Positions 10,556-19,392 of a stretch of 64,000 nucleotides of DNA are shown piece after piece. Source of the stretch: Niveibacterium sp. 24ML (lineage in GTDB: Bacteria; Pseudomonadota; Gammaproteobacteria; Burkholderiales; Rhodocyclaceae); the NCBI RefSeq assembly GCF_026586805.1, contig NZ_JAPFHA010000020.1:38056-102055 (forward strand), written 5' to 3'. The notes under the pieces are model-generated. The model did no database searches. It was not told the DNA's origin and worked only from the letters and a program-made list of their open reading frames with translations. Positions within the stretch are counted from its first letter, which is position 1. Every line of letters begins with the position of its first letter. Both the position numbers and the translations under genes were made by a program.

Positions 10556-10610
10556 CTGTCCACGCTGTTCGCACCCTCAACGCAAACCAACCTTCATACC
10601 GATCCCGCGC

Positions 10611-12119
10611 ATGAGCAAGGAAGTCGAACTCAAACTCGCACTGGCGCCGCAAGCGCTGCCCGCGCTGCGGAGCAACCCGTTGATTGCCGAGGCGCCGCTT
10701 GAAGGCGCCAATGGCATCCTGCTCAACACCTACTTCGACACGCCGGGCCTGGAACTGCGGGCACGCAAGATCGCGGTGCGAATGCGCAAGGACGGCGAGA
10801 ACTGGATCCAGACGGTCAAGTGCGCTGCCGCATCGCTGGGCGGCCTGGCGAGCAGGCCGGAATGGGAACAGCCCTCTGATGGCGAGCATTTCGATTTCAG
10901 CCAGATCGACGCAGCTGAGGTCCGAAGCGCGCTCGAGAGCGTCAAGAAACGCCTGGCGCCGATCTTCACCACCACATTCGCGCGCAGCACGCGGCGCCTG
11001 ACGCCCAAGCCGGGCGTCGTGATTCTGGCAATGATCGACGAAGGCAGCATCGAGGCCGGTGGCCGCAGCAGCCCACTCTGCGAACTTGAACTCGAACTGG
11101 TGTCCGGCGACCCCCGCGAGCTTTACGCACTGGCCCTGCAACTGGCCGAGCAACTGCCCTTGCACCCGGAAGACGCCAGCAAGGCTCAGCGCGGGTACGA
11201 ACTGCATCAGAACATCAAGCCCTCGCCACGACGTGCGCGCCATGTTGCGCTTGACCCGAAGATGCCCGCGCACGAGGCATTCCTGACGCTTGCCTACGAA
11301 ACCCTGGCGATGTGGCAAGCCAACGAGAACCTTGCACTGCGACTCGATGACCCCGAGTTCGTCCATCAAGCGCGGGTCGCCCTGCGCCGCTTCCGCACAC
11401 TGATCTCGCTGTTCCGCGATGCGCTGCCCAAGCCTTTGCGAAGCCGCTATTCCGCGCTGTTCAAGGCACTCGCCGACAGCCTCGGCGGCGCACGCGACGC
11501 CGATGTCGTGCTCTCTACCCTGCTGCTGCCGATCACCACCACCTGCAAGGTCGGTGACGACCTCAACCGCCTGGTGCGCACCCTGGAACTGCACCGCGAC
11601 GATCAACGCAAGAAACTGCGCAGCAAGGAGAGCGCCGCCGAGCGGGGCCGCGCGCAACTGGAACTGGCCGCCACACTTCATTCGCTGCCCGATGCCGATG
11701 CGGGATCGATCAGCAAACTGGCTCGGCGCGCGATGCGGCGGGTCCACAAGAAAGCGCTTGCCTGCCTTGCGGCGGCAGATGCCGGTGACGCGGCGCAGCT
11801 GCATCAACTACGCATCGTGCTGAAACGACTGCGCTACGGGCTCGATTTCTTCAGCGCGCTCTGGGCGCCCAACGCGGTGCAAGCCTACGCCCGGGCGCTC
11901 GCAACACTGCAGGATGGCTTGGGTGACATCAACGACGCCGCAATGGGCAACCGACTGCTGGCCGAGGTGTCTGGCGACGACCCCGGCCTCGCGGCCGCGC
12001 GCGCCTTCACCGCCGGCTGGCATGCCCCCCGCATCGCGCAGCTCCGCGCCAAAGCACTGGCCGACGCTAAAACCCTGCTCACCAGCGAGACCCCATGGAA
12101 GAACAAGAAGGAAAAATGA
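10611..12119 (+). CDS. CYTH and CHAD domain protein (inorganic triphosphatase-like)
   Basis: A 502-residue two-domain protein. The N-terminal CYTH domain (residues 1-205) begins with the ExExK metal/phosphate signature EVELK at residues 4-8, then alternating basic and acidic strands as in triphosphate tunnel enzymes such as YgiF. The C-terminal CHAD domain (about 220-495) is helical with conserved His/Arg residues (VHQARVALRRFR and LHQLRIVLKRLRYG) that bind polyphosphate. Hydrolysis of triphosphate or a polyphosphate-related role is expected. Its stop overlaps the start of sixA as ATGA, so the two are co-translated. Confidence 0.92.
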   Translation: MSKEVELKLALAPQALPALRSNPLIAEAPLEGANGILLNTYFDTPGLELRARKIAVRMRKDGENWIQTVKCAAASLGGLASRPEWEQPSDGEHFDFSQIDAAEVRSALESVKKRLAPIFTTTFARSTRRLTPKPGVVILAMIDEGSIEAGGRSSPLCELELELVSGDPRELYALALQLAEQLPLHPEDASKAQRGYELHQNIKPSPRRARHVALDPKMPAHEAFLTLAYETLAMWQANENLALRLDDPEFVHQARVALRRFRTLISLFRDALPKPLRSRYSALFKALADSLGGARDADVVLSTLLLPITTTCKVGDDLNRLVRTLELHRDDQRKKLRSKESAAERGRAQLELAATLHSLPDADAGSISKLARRAMRRVHKKALACLAAADAGDAAQLHQLRIVLKRLRYGLDFFSALWAPNAVQAYARALATLQDGLGDINDAAMGNRLLAEVSGDDPGLAAARAFTAGWHAPRIAQLRAKALADAKTLLTSETPWKNKKEK

Positions 12120-12586
12120 GCACCGCCAAAGGCATGGATCTGATCCTGTGGCGGCATGCCGAAGCCGAGTACAGCAGCCCTGACGAAACCCGCGCCCTGA
12201 CCGAGAAGGGCCGCGACCAGGCCGAGCGCATGGCGAGATGGCTCACGCGCAATGCGCCGAAGGATCTGAAGATCATTGTCAGCCCGGCAACGCGCACGCG
12301 TCAGACCGTGGCGCCCTTCTCAAGCAAGATTGCGATTGATCCGCGCGTCAGCACCTCCGGCAGCCCCGAGAGCCTGCTTGAAGCAGCCGGCTGGCCCAAG
12401 ACCGACGGCGCGGTGCTGGTCGTTGGCCATCAACCCACGCTGGGCGAAGTGGCTGCGATGCTGCTCGGCCAGGCCGGGGCCGAAATGTCGGTGAAGAAGG
12501 GTTCGATCTGGTGGTTCCGCGTTCGCGAACGCCATGGCGTGCGCGAAACCATCCTCAAGGCCGTGGTCCCGGCTGAACTCACCTGA
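12116..12586 (+). CDS. sixA: SixA-type phosphohistidine phosphatase
   Basis: A 156-residue histidine phosphatase. The catalytic RH pair is at residues 13-14 in LILWRHAEAEY, and the second His lies in VVGHQPTLGEVA. SixA removes phosphate from histidines of phosphorelay or nitrogen-PTS proteins. The start at 12116 is chosen over the ATG at 12095 because AAGGA lies four bases before it and it forms an ATGA overlap with the upstream CYTH-CHAD gene. That pairing couples two phosphate-handling proteins. Confidence 0.9.
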   Translation: MSTAKGMDLILWRHAEAEYSSPDETRALTEKGRDQAERMARWLTRNAPKDLKIIVSPATRTRQTVAPFSSKIAIDPRVSTSGSPESLLEAAGWPKTDGAVLVVGHQPTLGEVAAMLLGQAGAEMSVKKGSIWWFRVRERHGVRETILKAVVPAELT

Positions 12587-12606
12587 CGCGCCGCGCACGG
12601 CCAGAA

Positions 12607-12636
12607 TAAAAAAAACGGCGCCCGCGGGCGCCGTTC
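12607..12636 (-). terminator. Terminator of aroG, probably bidirectional
   Basis: A 10-bp stem (AACGGCGCCC/GGGCGCCGTT) lies between the convergent sixA and aroG genes. On the minus strand it is followed by an eight-T run, so it is strong for aroG. On the plus strand the tail (CTCGTTTG) is weaker. Confidence 0.85.
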
Positions 12637-12655
12637 TCGTTTGCAGCAGTTCAGC

Positions 12656-13738
12656 TCAGTCGGCGGTGGCGCGGGCCACGCGGCGCTGACGCACCGCCGC
12701 AGCCAGGGTGTCGAGCACACCAAGGCTGTCTTCCCACCCGATGCAAGCGTCGGTAATGCTCTTGCCGTATTCCAGCGGCTTGCCCGGCACCAGATCCTGC
12801 CGGCCGTCCTTCAGGTGAGACTCGACCATCACACCAATGATGCGATCTTCGCCGGCAGCAAGCTGATCCGCCACATCCTGTGCCACCACGATCTGGCGCT
12901 CGTAGCGCTTGCTGCTGTTGGCGTGCGAGAAATCGACCATCACCTTGGCCGCCACGCTGGACGCCGCCAGTTCCTTACAAGCGGCATCCACGCTGGCCGC
13001 ATCGTAGTTGGTGGTTTTGCCGCCGCGCAGGATCAGGTGGCAGTCTTCATTCCCGCCCGTCGAGACAATCGCCGAATGGCCCGCCTTGGTCACCGACAGG
13101 AAATGGTGGGGGCTGGCAGCGGCCTTGATTGCATCCACCGCGATCTTCACGTTGCCGTCGGTGCCGTTCTTGAAACCAACCGGGCTGGACAGCCCCGAAG
13201 CCAGTTCCCGATGCACTTGCGACTCGGTGGTGCGGGCGCCGATCGCGCCCCATGAGATCAGATCAGCGATGTACTGCGGGGTGATCATGTCGAGGAACTC
13301 GGTCGCGCAGGGCAATCCCATCTCGTTGATCTCCCAAAGCAGTTCGCGCGCGATGCGGATGCCTTCGTTGATCTTGAAACTGCCGTCGAGCATCGGGTCG
13401 TTGATCAAGCCCTTCCAGCCCACCGTAGTGCGCGGCTTCTCGAAATACACCCGCATGACCACCAGCAAGTCATCGCGCAAGCGGTCTGCTTCTACCTTGA
13501 GCTTGCGTGCGTAATCCTTGGCCGCTTCGGTATCGTGAATCGAGCACGGGCCAATGACCACCAGCAGACGATCATCCTGACCATGCAGGAGACGATGAAT
13601 GCCGCTGCGTGCGTCATAGGCCGTCTGGGCCGCTTGCGGTGTGGCCGGAAACTCACGCAGGACATGGGCCGGCGGCACCAGTTCCTTGATTTCGCGGATG
13701 CGGACGTCGTCGATATGCAAGCGGGTAGAGGCATTCAT
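12656..13738 (-). CDS. aroG: 3-deoxy-7-phosphoheptulonate synthase, class I
   Basis: A 360-residue DAHP synthase catalysing the first step of the shikimate pathway from PEP and erythrose-4-phosphate. The family's landmarks are present: VIGPCSIHD near residue 61, FEKPRTTVGWKGL, the metal-binding Cys region in VIGPC, and DFSHANSSKRY. It is of the AroFGH type, which is feedback-inhibited by aromatic amino acids; the effector cannot be told by eye. It is monocistronic, with a TATAAT box and repeated GCGCTA motifs in its leader. Confidence 0.96.
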   Translation of the reverse strand: MNASTRLHIDDVRIREIKELVPPAHVLREFPATPQAAQTAYDARSGIHRLLHGQDDRLLVVIGPCSIHDTEAAKDYARKLKVEADRLRDDLLVVMRVYFEKPRTTVGWKGLINDPMLDGSFKINEGIRIARELLWEINEMGLPCATEFLDMITPQYIADLISWGAIGARTTESQVHRELASGLSSPVGFKNGTDGNVKIAVDAIKAAASPHHFLSVTKAGHSAIVSTGGNEDCHLILRGGKTTNYDAASVDAACKELAASSVAAKVMVDFSHANSSKRYERQIVVAQDVADQLAAGEDRIIGVMVESHLKDGRQDLVPGKPLEYGKSITDACIGWEDSLGVLDTLAAAVRQRRVARATAD

Positions 13739-13767
13739 GGTTCAGGGTTCCGGGAAAAGGCAGGGAT

Positions 13768-13815
13768 GCGAGCGCAATTTTTTGCGCTACAACCAAAATT
13801 TAGCGCACGATTATA
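13768..13815 (-). promoter_or_regulatory. aroG promoter -10 box and repeat-rich leader
   Basis: On the minus strand a perfect TATAAT lies at 13810-13815; no good -35 is seen at the usual distance. GTGCGCTA overlaps or flanks the -10 twice, 13 bases apart. Downstream, AGCGCAA-TTTT-TTGCGCT (13771-13788) forms a 7-bp hairpin in the 5' leader, 33 bases before the ATG. Operator or leader function is inference. Confidence 0.45.
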
Positions 13816-13923
13816 GCGCACAAGTCGCCTGGCTGCCGCGGCGCACCATGCACAGCACGCCAAAGCGCCCGCCCAACCGGCCGCCCACAACTGATCAGCG
13901 GCGCCGGAGGCCTGCGCATCAAC

Positions 13924-13954
13924 GAACAGGGCGCACCTGCGGTGCGCCCTGTTC
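13924..13954 (-). terminator. Perfect 14-bp hairpin after the SGNH esterase gene
   Basis: GAACAGGGCGCACC and its exact complement are separated by TGC. It is located 43 bases beyond the esterase stop codon. Neither side has a clear T run, so it may be a weak or factor-dependent terminator or an mRNA 3'-end stabiliser. Confidence 0.5.
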
Positions 13955-13996
13955 GGCACTCGGCCGGCGCGAACACGCGCCAGCCCTGGCATGCCA

Positions 13997-15025
13997 TCAG
14001 GCCGAGCGACGGCGCCCCAGCATCACGGCGAACAGCGCGATGCCTGCCAATGCCAGGGAGCCGGGCTCCGGCACCACGGCATCAAACATGGCATCCGCCA
14101 GCAGTTCATGGGCGTAGGTCGTCGGATGCTGCCAATCCCAGAACAGATGCTGGTTCCACATCGTCGGGTCCATGGCGCAGCTGGTCCAGAGGCAGGCCGC
14201 CTGGGTTTCAGTCAGGCCAAAAGCCGAAGCATTCGCAACAATACCTTCCACCGCCGAGAAGGCATCGAAGCGCACCACGCGCCCCGGCGCCATCGCGTCA
14301 ATGCCGCTCAGTGCCTGGTCCAGCACGCTGTTGAAACCGATGCTCAGCCCAGTGGCCGCGCCAACGGCCTGCGGCCCTGCCTGCGCAGCGCCGGGAGTGC
14401 GGCCCAGATTAGGCATGTTGCCCACCATGACATGCTGCGCGCCGCTCATGATCAGGGTTTGCGTAATGGTCGCAAGATTGGTCACCGCCTCGATCACGGC
14501 GGCCTGGTAGGCCTGCGGCGTGCTCGCGGGGTCGCGCATCAGCGCCGCAAAGTCATTCGGCCCGCCCCACACGACGTACAGTGCATTCGAGTCAACCGTA
14601 TGCTGGGCAAGGTAGCGCTCCATCTGCGTGCGCATGCCGGGGAGGTCTGCCGTCGCCAGCACGGGACCAAGCACCGGATCGTTGATGTACAGCGGATCGT
14701 GCAACACCGCGTTGTCCGTGCCGGTGTATGAGCCGGACACCGCGTAGTTGCTCACCTGGGCACTGCTGAAACCAAGCTTGCTGGCAAGGTATTCCGCGGC
14801 CACCGGGCCATTGCTGAAGCGCCCGTTCCAATAGGCCGGCGGTGGCGGTGCGAAATCGCCGGTGGCTGCGTAGAAGTTGCCGGGGTCAGACAACGAATCG
14901 CCAAACAGGATCATCTGGCTGAACGGGGCTGCCCAAGCCTGCCCGCCTCCGCCAAGCAGCAGGACCGAAGCAACAAACAAGGAGCGGGTGGCCGACCACG
15001 CACGAACAACGCTAGGTTTTGACAT
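13997..15025 (-). CDS. Secreted SGNH/GDSL-type esterase with PEP-CTERM sorting tail
   Basis: A 342-residue secreted hydrolase. Residues 1-32 are a signal peptide. The SGNH blocks are present: FGDSLSD (nucleophile Ser), the GGPND block with its Asn, and the DWQHPTTYAH block supplying Asp and His. The last ~25 residues are a complete PEP-CTERM signal: VPEPGS, a hydrophobic helix and RRR. That tail targets proteins to exosortase (EpsH/XrtA type) processing in biofilm-forming Gram-negatives. The ATG at 15025 has GGAG eight bases upstream. No exosortase lies in the window. The substrate is unknown; a lipid or polysaccharide ester is plausible. Confidence 0.9.
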   Translation of the reverse strand: MSKPSVVRAWSATRSLFVASVLLLGGGGQAWAAPFSQMILFGDSLSDPGNFYAATGDFAPPPPAYWNGRFSNGPVAAEYLASKLGFSSAQVSNYAVSGSYTGTDNAVLHDPLYINDPVLGPVLATADLPGMRTQMERYLAQHTVDSNALYVVWGGPNDFAALMRDPASTPQAYQAAVIEAVTNLATITQTLIMSGAQHVMVGNMPNLGRTPGAAQAGPQAVGAATGLSIGFNSVLDQALSGIDAMAPGRVVRFDAFSAVEGIVANASAFGLTETQAACLWTSCAMDPTMWNQHLFWDWQHPTTYAHELLADAMFDAVVPEPGSLALAGIALFAVMLGRRRSA

Positions 15026-15212
15026 GGAGTTCTCCGACAATCGATGGGTTGCAATCGGGGCCACTGGATTTGTCATCGACAGCGCGCCGCTAGGCACAAT
15101 GTAGCCGTGCAACGACATCCTTTGCTGCTCGAGCGTCGATTTTCCAGGGCCAAGCGTGACATGCTTGTCACCCAATCCCAAGTGCATACAGCGCGCGTAT
15201 CGGCTTTCCCAT

Positions 15213-15230
15213 CGTCGCGTGCTCGCGACG
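15213..15230 (-). terminator. Hairpin downstream of cysA
   Basis: CGTCGCG and CGCGACG flank a TGCT loop, 12 bases beyond the cysA stop. There is no T run, so it is only a candidate terminator. The rest of the 15026-15242 gap shows nothing else I can support. Confidence 0.35.
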
Positions 15231-15242
15231 CACCCGCGCGAT

Positions 15243-16304
15243 TCAGATTGCCCAGTCGGGCTCCCACCGGCGGGGCGCCGCATCGCGCCCGGCGAACACC
15301 GTGGCCTGCTTCGGCATGAGCCAGACCACCTCACCGCTGGCGAGCGCCAGTTGCTGGTGTCGCTCACGCGAGAGCTCGACCTCGATGATCTCGCTCTGGT
15401 GCAGCAGCTCGACGCGCACCACCGGCCCGATCGCCTGCACATGTGCCACCTCGGCCTGCAGCGCAGCAGGCGCGGGTTCGCGCAGGATCTCGATGTCGTG
15501 GGGGCGGACAAAGGCCTGTGCGTGCGCCGAGGCCTCGCGCCCGACTTCGGCCCATGGGCCGTGCATGCGGCTGTGGAACACGTTCACGTTACCGAGGAAC
15601 TGATAGACGAAGGGCGTTGCCGGGTTCGAGTACACCTCGTCCGGCGAGCCAACCTGTTCGATCCGCCCCTGGTTCATCACGACCACCCGGTCGGCCACCT
15701 CAAGCGCTTCTTCCTGATCATGCGTGACGAACACGCTGGAGATGTGCATTTCGTCATGCAGTCGGCGCAGCCAGCGCCGCAGTTCCTTGCGCACCTGCGT
15801 ATCGAGCGCGCCAAACGGTTCGTCGAGCAGCAGCACGCGCGGCTCCACCGCCAGCGCACGGGCGAGCGCAATCCGCTGGCGCTGCCCCCCCGAGAGCTGA
15901 CTCGGATAGCGGCCGGCCAGCCAGTCCAGTTGCACCAGCTTGAGCAGATCCATCACCTTTTCACGGATCTTCGCTTCCGCAGGACGCTCACCGCGCGGCT
16001 TCACGCGCAGGCCAAACGCGACGTTCTCGAACACCGTCATGTGCCGAAACAGGGCGTAGTGCTGGAACACGAAGCCGACCTGACGTTCGCGCGTATGAAG
16101 GTGGGTAGCCTCTTCACCGGCAAACAGCACCTGCCCCGCATCGGGCACTTCCATGCCGGCGATGATGCGCAGCAGGGTCGTTTTGCCGCAGCCCGAAGGG
16201 CCAAGCAAGGCCACCAGTTCGCCGGTCGGGATGTCGAGAGAGATGTCGTCGAGCGCCACGAAGCTGCCAAAGCGCTTGCCGATCTTGCGGATTCCGATGC
16301 TCAT
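15243..16304 (-). CDS. cysA: Sulfate/thiosulfate ABC transporter ATP-binding protein
   Basis: A 353-residue ATPase driving sulfate import at the inner membrane. Walker [10 protein letters not shown] is at residues 35-43, the signature is LSGGQRQR and Walker B is [11 protein letters not shown], followed by the H-loop in [10 protein letters not shown]. The C-terminal ~110 residues form the regulatory TOBE-like domain of CysA/PotA proteins. It is last in the minus-strand operon cysP-cysT-cysW-cysA, 30 bases after cysW. Confidence 0.96.
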   Translation of the reverse strand: MSIGIRKIGKRFGSFVALDDISLDIPTGELVALLGPSGCGKTTLLRIIAGMEVPDAGQVLFAGEEATHLHTRERQVGFVFQHYALFRHMTVFENVAFGLRVKPRGERPAEAKIREKVMDLLKLVQLDWLAGRYPSQLSGGQRQRIALARALAVEPRVLLLDEPFGALDTQVRKELRRWLRRLHDEMHISSVFVTHDQEEALEVADRVVVMNQGRIEQVGSPDEVYSNPATPFVYQFLGNVNVFHSRMHGPWAEVGREASAHAQAFVRPHDIEILREPAPAALQAEVAHVQAIGPVVRVELLHQSEIIEVELSRERHQQLALASGEVVWLMPKQATVFAGRDAAPRRWEPDWAI

Positions 16305-16334
16305 TTGAGGACTCTCTGATTCATTGGCATTCAG

Positions 16335-17207
16335 TTACTGCGCACCCGTGCGCTCGGGCGGAAGGGTCGCGCCCAGCATTTGCGTTTCACGCCGCATGCG
16401 CCACTCGACAAGCGTCTTGGCGAGCAGGGTGACCAGCGCCAGCAGCGCCAGAATGCTCGCCGCGGCAAAGGCGCCGATCGCGTTGTACTCGTTGTAGAGA
16501 ATCTCGACATGCAGCGGCAGCGTGTTGGTCTCACCGCGGATATGACCGGACACCACGCTCACCGCGCCGAATTCCCCCATCGCCCGCGCGTTGGCGAGGA
16601 TCACCCCGTACAGCAGACCCCACTTGATATTGGGGAGGGTCACCCGCCAGAACATCTGCCATCCGGACGCGCCAAGCGAAACAGCGGCCTCCTCCTCCTC
16701 GCGCCCTTGCGACTGCATCAGCGGAATGAGCTCGCGTGCGATGTAGGGCACCGTAATGAACAGGGTCGCGATCACCATGCCCGGCACGGCGAAGATGATC
16801 TTGATGTCGCGCTCGGCCAGCCAGGGGCCGAACCAGCCCTGGGCACCGAAGATCAGGATGAACAGCAACCCTGCCACCACCGGGCTCACCGCAAACGGCA
16901 GATCGATCAAGGTCGTCAGCAGGCTCTTGCCACGGAAGTCGAACTTCGCGATTGCCCACGCCGCCGCAACGCCGAAAGCAATGTTTAACGGCAGCACCAG
17001 CGCTGCGATCAGGATCGTGAGCCCGGCCGCCGAGCGCGTCTCGGGTTCCTTGAGCGCCTCCAGGTACAGCGCCCAGCCTTTGGCCAGTGCCTCGCTGAAC
17101 ACCGCGAGCAAAGGCAAAACCAGGAAGAGGAAGAGAAAGCTGAACGCGATCGCGCACAGCACCCAGCGCACGGGCCGCGATTCATTGCTTGCCGCACGCC
17201 GGTTCAT
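16335..17207 (-). CDS. cysW: Sulfate ABC transporter permease CysW
   Basis: A 290-residue inner-membrane permease with six predicted hydrophobic segments and the EAA loop region (EEEEAAVSLGASGWQMFWRV), which contacts the ATPase. It pairs with CysT to form the sulfate channel. Its ATG overlaps the cysT stop by four bases (ATGA), so the two subunits are translationally coupled. Confidence 0.95.
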   Translation of the reverse strand: MNRRAASNESRPVRWVLCAIAFSFLFLFLVLPLLAVFSEALAKGWALYLEALKEPETRSAAGLTILIAALVLPLNIAFGVAAAWAIAKFDFRGKSLLTTLIDLPFAVSPVVAGLLFILIFGAQGWFGPWLAERDIKIIFAVPGMVIATLFITVPYIARELIPLMQSQGREEEEAAVSLGASGWQMFWRVTLPNIKWGLLYGVILANARAMGEFGAVSVVSGHIRGETNTLPLHVEILYNEYNAIGAFAAASILALLALVTLLAKTLVEWRMRRETQMLGATLPPERTGAQ

Positions 17208-18085
17208 GCTGCCGCCCCTTCACGCCGCGCGGCGGGCGCTAGCGCCTCGACCGGCCCGCCGCCGCTGTGCCGCCTGGCGGCCCACCATTGCAAGAGGTTG
17301 ATCGACAGCAGCAAGACAAATGAGATCACCAGCATCACCACGGCGAGAACGGTCGCGCCCACCAGGTCGTACTGCTCGAGCTTCGAGATGATCAGCAAGG
17401 GGGTGATTTCGGACACCATCGGCATGTTGCCGGCAATGAAGATCACCGAACCGTACTCGCCGATCGCGCGTGAGAAAGCCAGCGCGAAGCCGGTCAGCCA
17501 GGCCGGAAACAGCTGCGGCAGGATGACCCGCCACAAGGTCTGCGCCCGGCTGGCCCCCAGGGTGGCGGCCGCTTCTTCCACCTCCGGCTCGATGTCCTCG
17601 ATTACCGGCTGCAGCGTGCGCACCACAAAGGGCAAGGTCACGAAGGTCAAGGCCACCATGATGCCGATCGGCGTAAATGCCACCTTGATTCCCAAGGGTT
17701 CGATCCACCGCCCCAGCCAGCCGTTGCTGGCATACAGCGTAGTGAGCGTGATGCCCGCCACCGCCGTGGGCAGCGCGAAGGGCAGATCAACCAGCGCATC
17801 GACGAAGCGCTTGCCGGGGAAGGTATAGCGCACCAGCACCCAGGCCACGATAAGGCCAAACACCGCATTGATCAGCGCCGCCACGAGCGAAACGCCGAAC
17901 GTGACGCGGTAGGCCGCCAGCGCACGATCGGCGCTGGCAACGGCCCAGAATTCAGCCGGTGACAAGGCGCTGCTCTTGGCGATCAGCGCGCCAAGCGGAA
18001 TCAGCACCAGGAGCGACAGATAGGTGATCGCGTAGCCGAGCGATAGCCGCAGCCCGGGCAGAACATTGTGTTGGGAGTTTCGCAT
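17204..18085 (-). CDS. cysT: Sulfate ABC transporter permease CysT (CysU)
   Basis: A 293-residue inner-membrane permease, also with about six membrane segments and an EAA loop (EVEEAAATLGASRAQTLWRV). It forms the heterodimeric channel with CysW. The start ATG at 18085 is 48 bases after the binding-protein gene. Confidence 0.95.
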   Translation of the reverse strand: MRNSQHNVLPGLRLSLGYAITYLSLLVLIPLGALIAKSSALSPAEFWAVASADRALAAYRVTFGVSLVAALINAVFGLIVAWVLVRYTFPGKRFVDALVDLPFALPTAVAGITLTTLYASNGWLGRWIEPLGIKVAFTPIGIMVALTFVTLPFVVRTLQPVIEDIEPEVEEAAATLGASRAQTLWRVILPQLFPAWLTGFALAFSRAIGEYGSVIFIAGNMPMVSEITPLLIISKLEQYDLVGATVLAVVMLVISFVLLLSINLLQWWAARRHSGGGPVEALAPAARREGAAA

Positions 18086-18133
18086 CGTACGGTTCGCGGG
18101 CCGCGCGCCATCGCGCGGCCTCTGCCTGGTCGC

Positions 18134-19123
18134 TTACTTGTTGACGTACAACTGGTCGAAGCTGCCGCCATCCTTGAAGTGCGTGGCTGCCGCCTTGCTC
18201 CAACCGCCGAAGGCCTCATCAACGGTGAAGGTCTTGATCGCCGGGAATTGCGCCGCGTACTTCTTCAAGACCGCCGCATCGCGCGGACGCAGGTAGTTCT
18301 GCGCCGCAACCTCCTGCCCGGCAGGCGACCACAGGTATTCAAGGTAGGCCTGCGCCTGCTTGCGCGTGTTGCGCCGGTCCACCGTCTTTTCGACCAGCGC
18401 AACCGGGAACTCAGCCAGGATGGACTGGCTCGGATAGACCACTTCGAACTCGCCGCGACCGAACTCGCGCGCAATCAGTTCGGCTTCCGACTCGAAGGTC
18501 ACCAGCACGTCGCCGAGCCTGCGCTGCATGAACGAGGTGGTGGCATCCCTGCCGCCGGACGCAAACAGCGGCGCGTTGCGCAGCATCGCTGCGACAAAAC
18601 CCTTGGCGCTCTCCTGCGTGGCACCCGGCTGACTTTGTGCCCAGCCCCAGGCCGCCAGGTAGCTGTAACGGCCGTTACCGGTGTTCTTCGGGTGCGGCAA
18701 GATCACGCCAATGCCCGACTTGGCCAGATCCGGCCAGTTGCGGATCTGCTTCGGGTTGCCCTTGCGGACGATGAACACCATCGTCGATGTGTAAGGCGAA
18801 GCCGCGCTGGGGAACTTCTTCGCCCAGTCGGTCACGACCAAACCCTTGTCCACCAGAAACTGGATATCGGTGGCCTGGTTCATCGTCACGATATCGGCTT
18901 CCAGCCCGTCGGCCACCGCACGAACCTGCTTGGTCGAACCCGCGTGCGATTGCTTGAGCTCAAGGGTCTCACCGGTCTTGGCTTTCCAGGCCGCAGCAAA
19001 GAGCGGGTTGTAATCCTTGTAGAAGTCGCGCGAGACGTCGTACGAGACGTTCAGCAATGACACCTGCGCGCTGGACGCGACGGACACCACCGAAAACAGG
19101 GCAGCTAGGAGAATTCGCTTCAT
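18134..19123 (-). CDS. Periplasmic sulfate-binding protein
   Basis: A 329-residue exported receptor for sulfate or thiosulfate that delivers ligand to CysTWA. A signal peptide covers residues 1-19 (cut after ASSA). The LNVSYDVSRDFYKDYN start of the mature protein, the SHAGSTKQ loop and the QATDIQFL region are typical of the Sbp/CysP family. I start at the ATG at 19123 because it gives the signal peptide; the open frame runs 22 codons further. Whether it is closer to Sbp or CysP cannot be decided here. It is first in the operon, with an AT-rich region containing a dyad upstream. Confidence 0.94.
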   Translation of the reverse strand: MKRILLAALFSVVSVASSAQVSLLNVSYDVSRDFYKDYNPLFAAAWKAKTGETLELKQSHAGSTKQVRAVADGLEADIVTMNQATDIQFLVDKGLVVTDWAKKFPSAASPYTSTMVFIVRKGNPKQIRNWPDLAKSGIGVILPHPKNTGNGRYSYLAAWGWAQSQPGATQESAKGFVAAMLRNAPLFASGGRDATTSFMQRRLGDVLVTFESEAELIAREFGRGEFEVVYPSQSILAEFPVALVEKTVDRRNTRKQAQAYLEYLWSPAGQEVAAQNYLRPRDAAVLKKYAAQFPAIKTFTVDEAFGGWSKAAATHFKDGGSFDQLYVNK

Positions 19124-19195
19124 GGCGCGGCACACCTCGAAAACAGTCGAGCCGCGATTTTCCCGAATTCCATTAGAACCACGAACCACTAAAAC

Positions 19196-19218
19196 TGAAT
19201 TTCAAAATAGGAAATTCA
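19196..19218 (-). promoter_or_regulatory. Dyad operator-like site upstream of the sulfate operon
   Basis: TGAATTTC and GAAATTCA form a perfect 8-bp inverted repeat with a 7-base spacer, 73-95 bases before the binding-protein ATG, in a notably AT-rich stretch of a GC-rich region. LysR-type regulators such as CysB bind AT-rich dyads upstream of cys operons, so a CysB-like site is a reasonable inference. Confidence 0.45.
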
Positions 19219-19249
19219 TATAAAGGCCCGTGACGCTGCGGCGCCTTAG

Positions 19250-19392
19250 GGAAGGTCTGAATAAGTGAGCGAGAGGGATGCAGCGCAAGGCGCGGCGCGC
19301 GCAGCGACCAAGACATATCAAAGGGATAGGCGCGGGAGCGAGCACGCCGCAACGCAGCGATGCGCCGTCGCAGCCACTTATTCAGGCCTTCC
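19250..19392. mobile_element. 143-bp miniature inverted-repeat element, copy 1 (IS5-type ends)
   Basis: The ends are GGAAGGTCTGAATAAGTG (19250-19267) and CACTTATTCAGGCCTTCC (19375-19392), 17 of 18 matching as inverted repeats. It is flanked by a direct TTAG duplication at 19246-19249 and 19393-19396. It contains no transposase. GGAAGG...AAG-type ends and YTAR 4-bp target duplications are features of the IS5 group, so it is probably moved in trans. It is 141/143 identical to the copy at 38671-38813. The right-hand TTAG contains the stop codon of the neighbouring gene. Confidence 0.9.
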
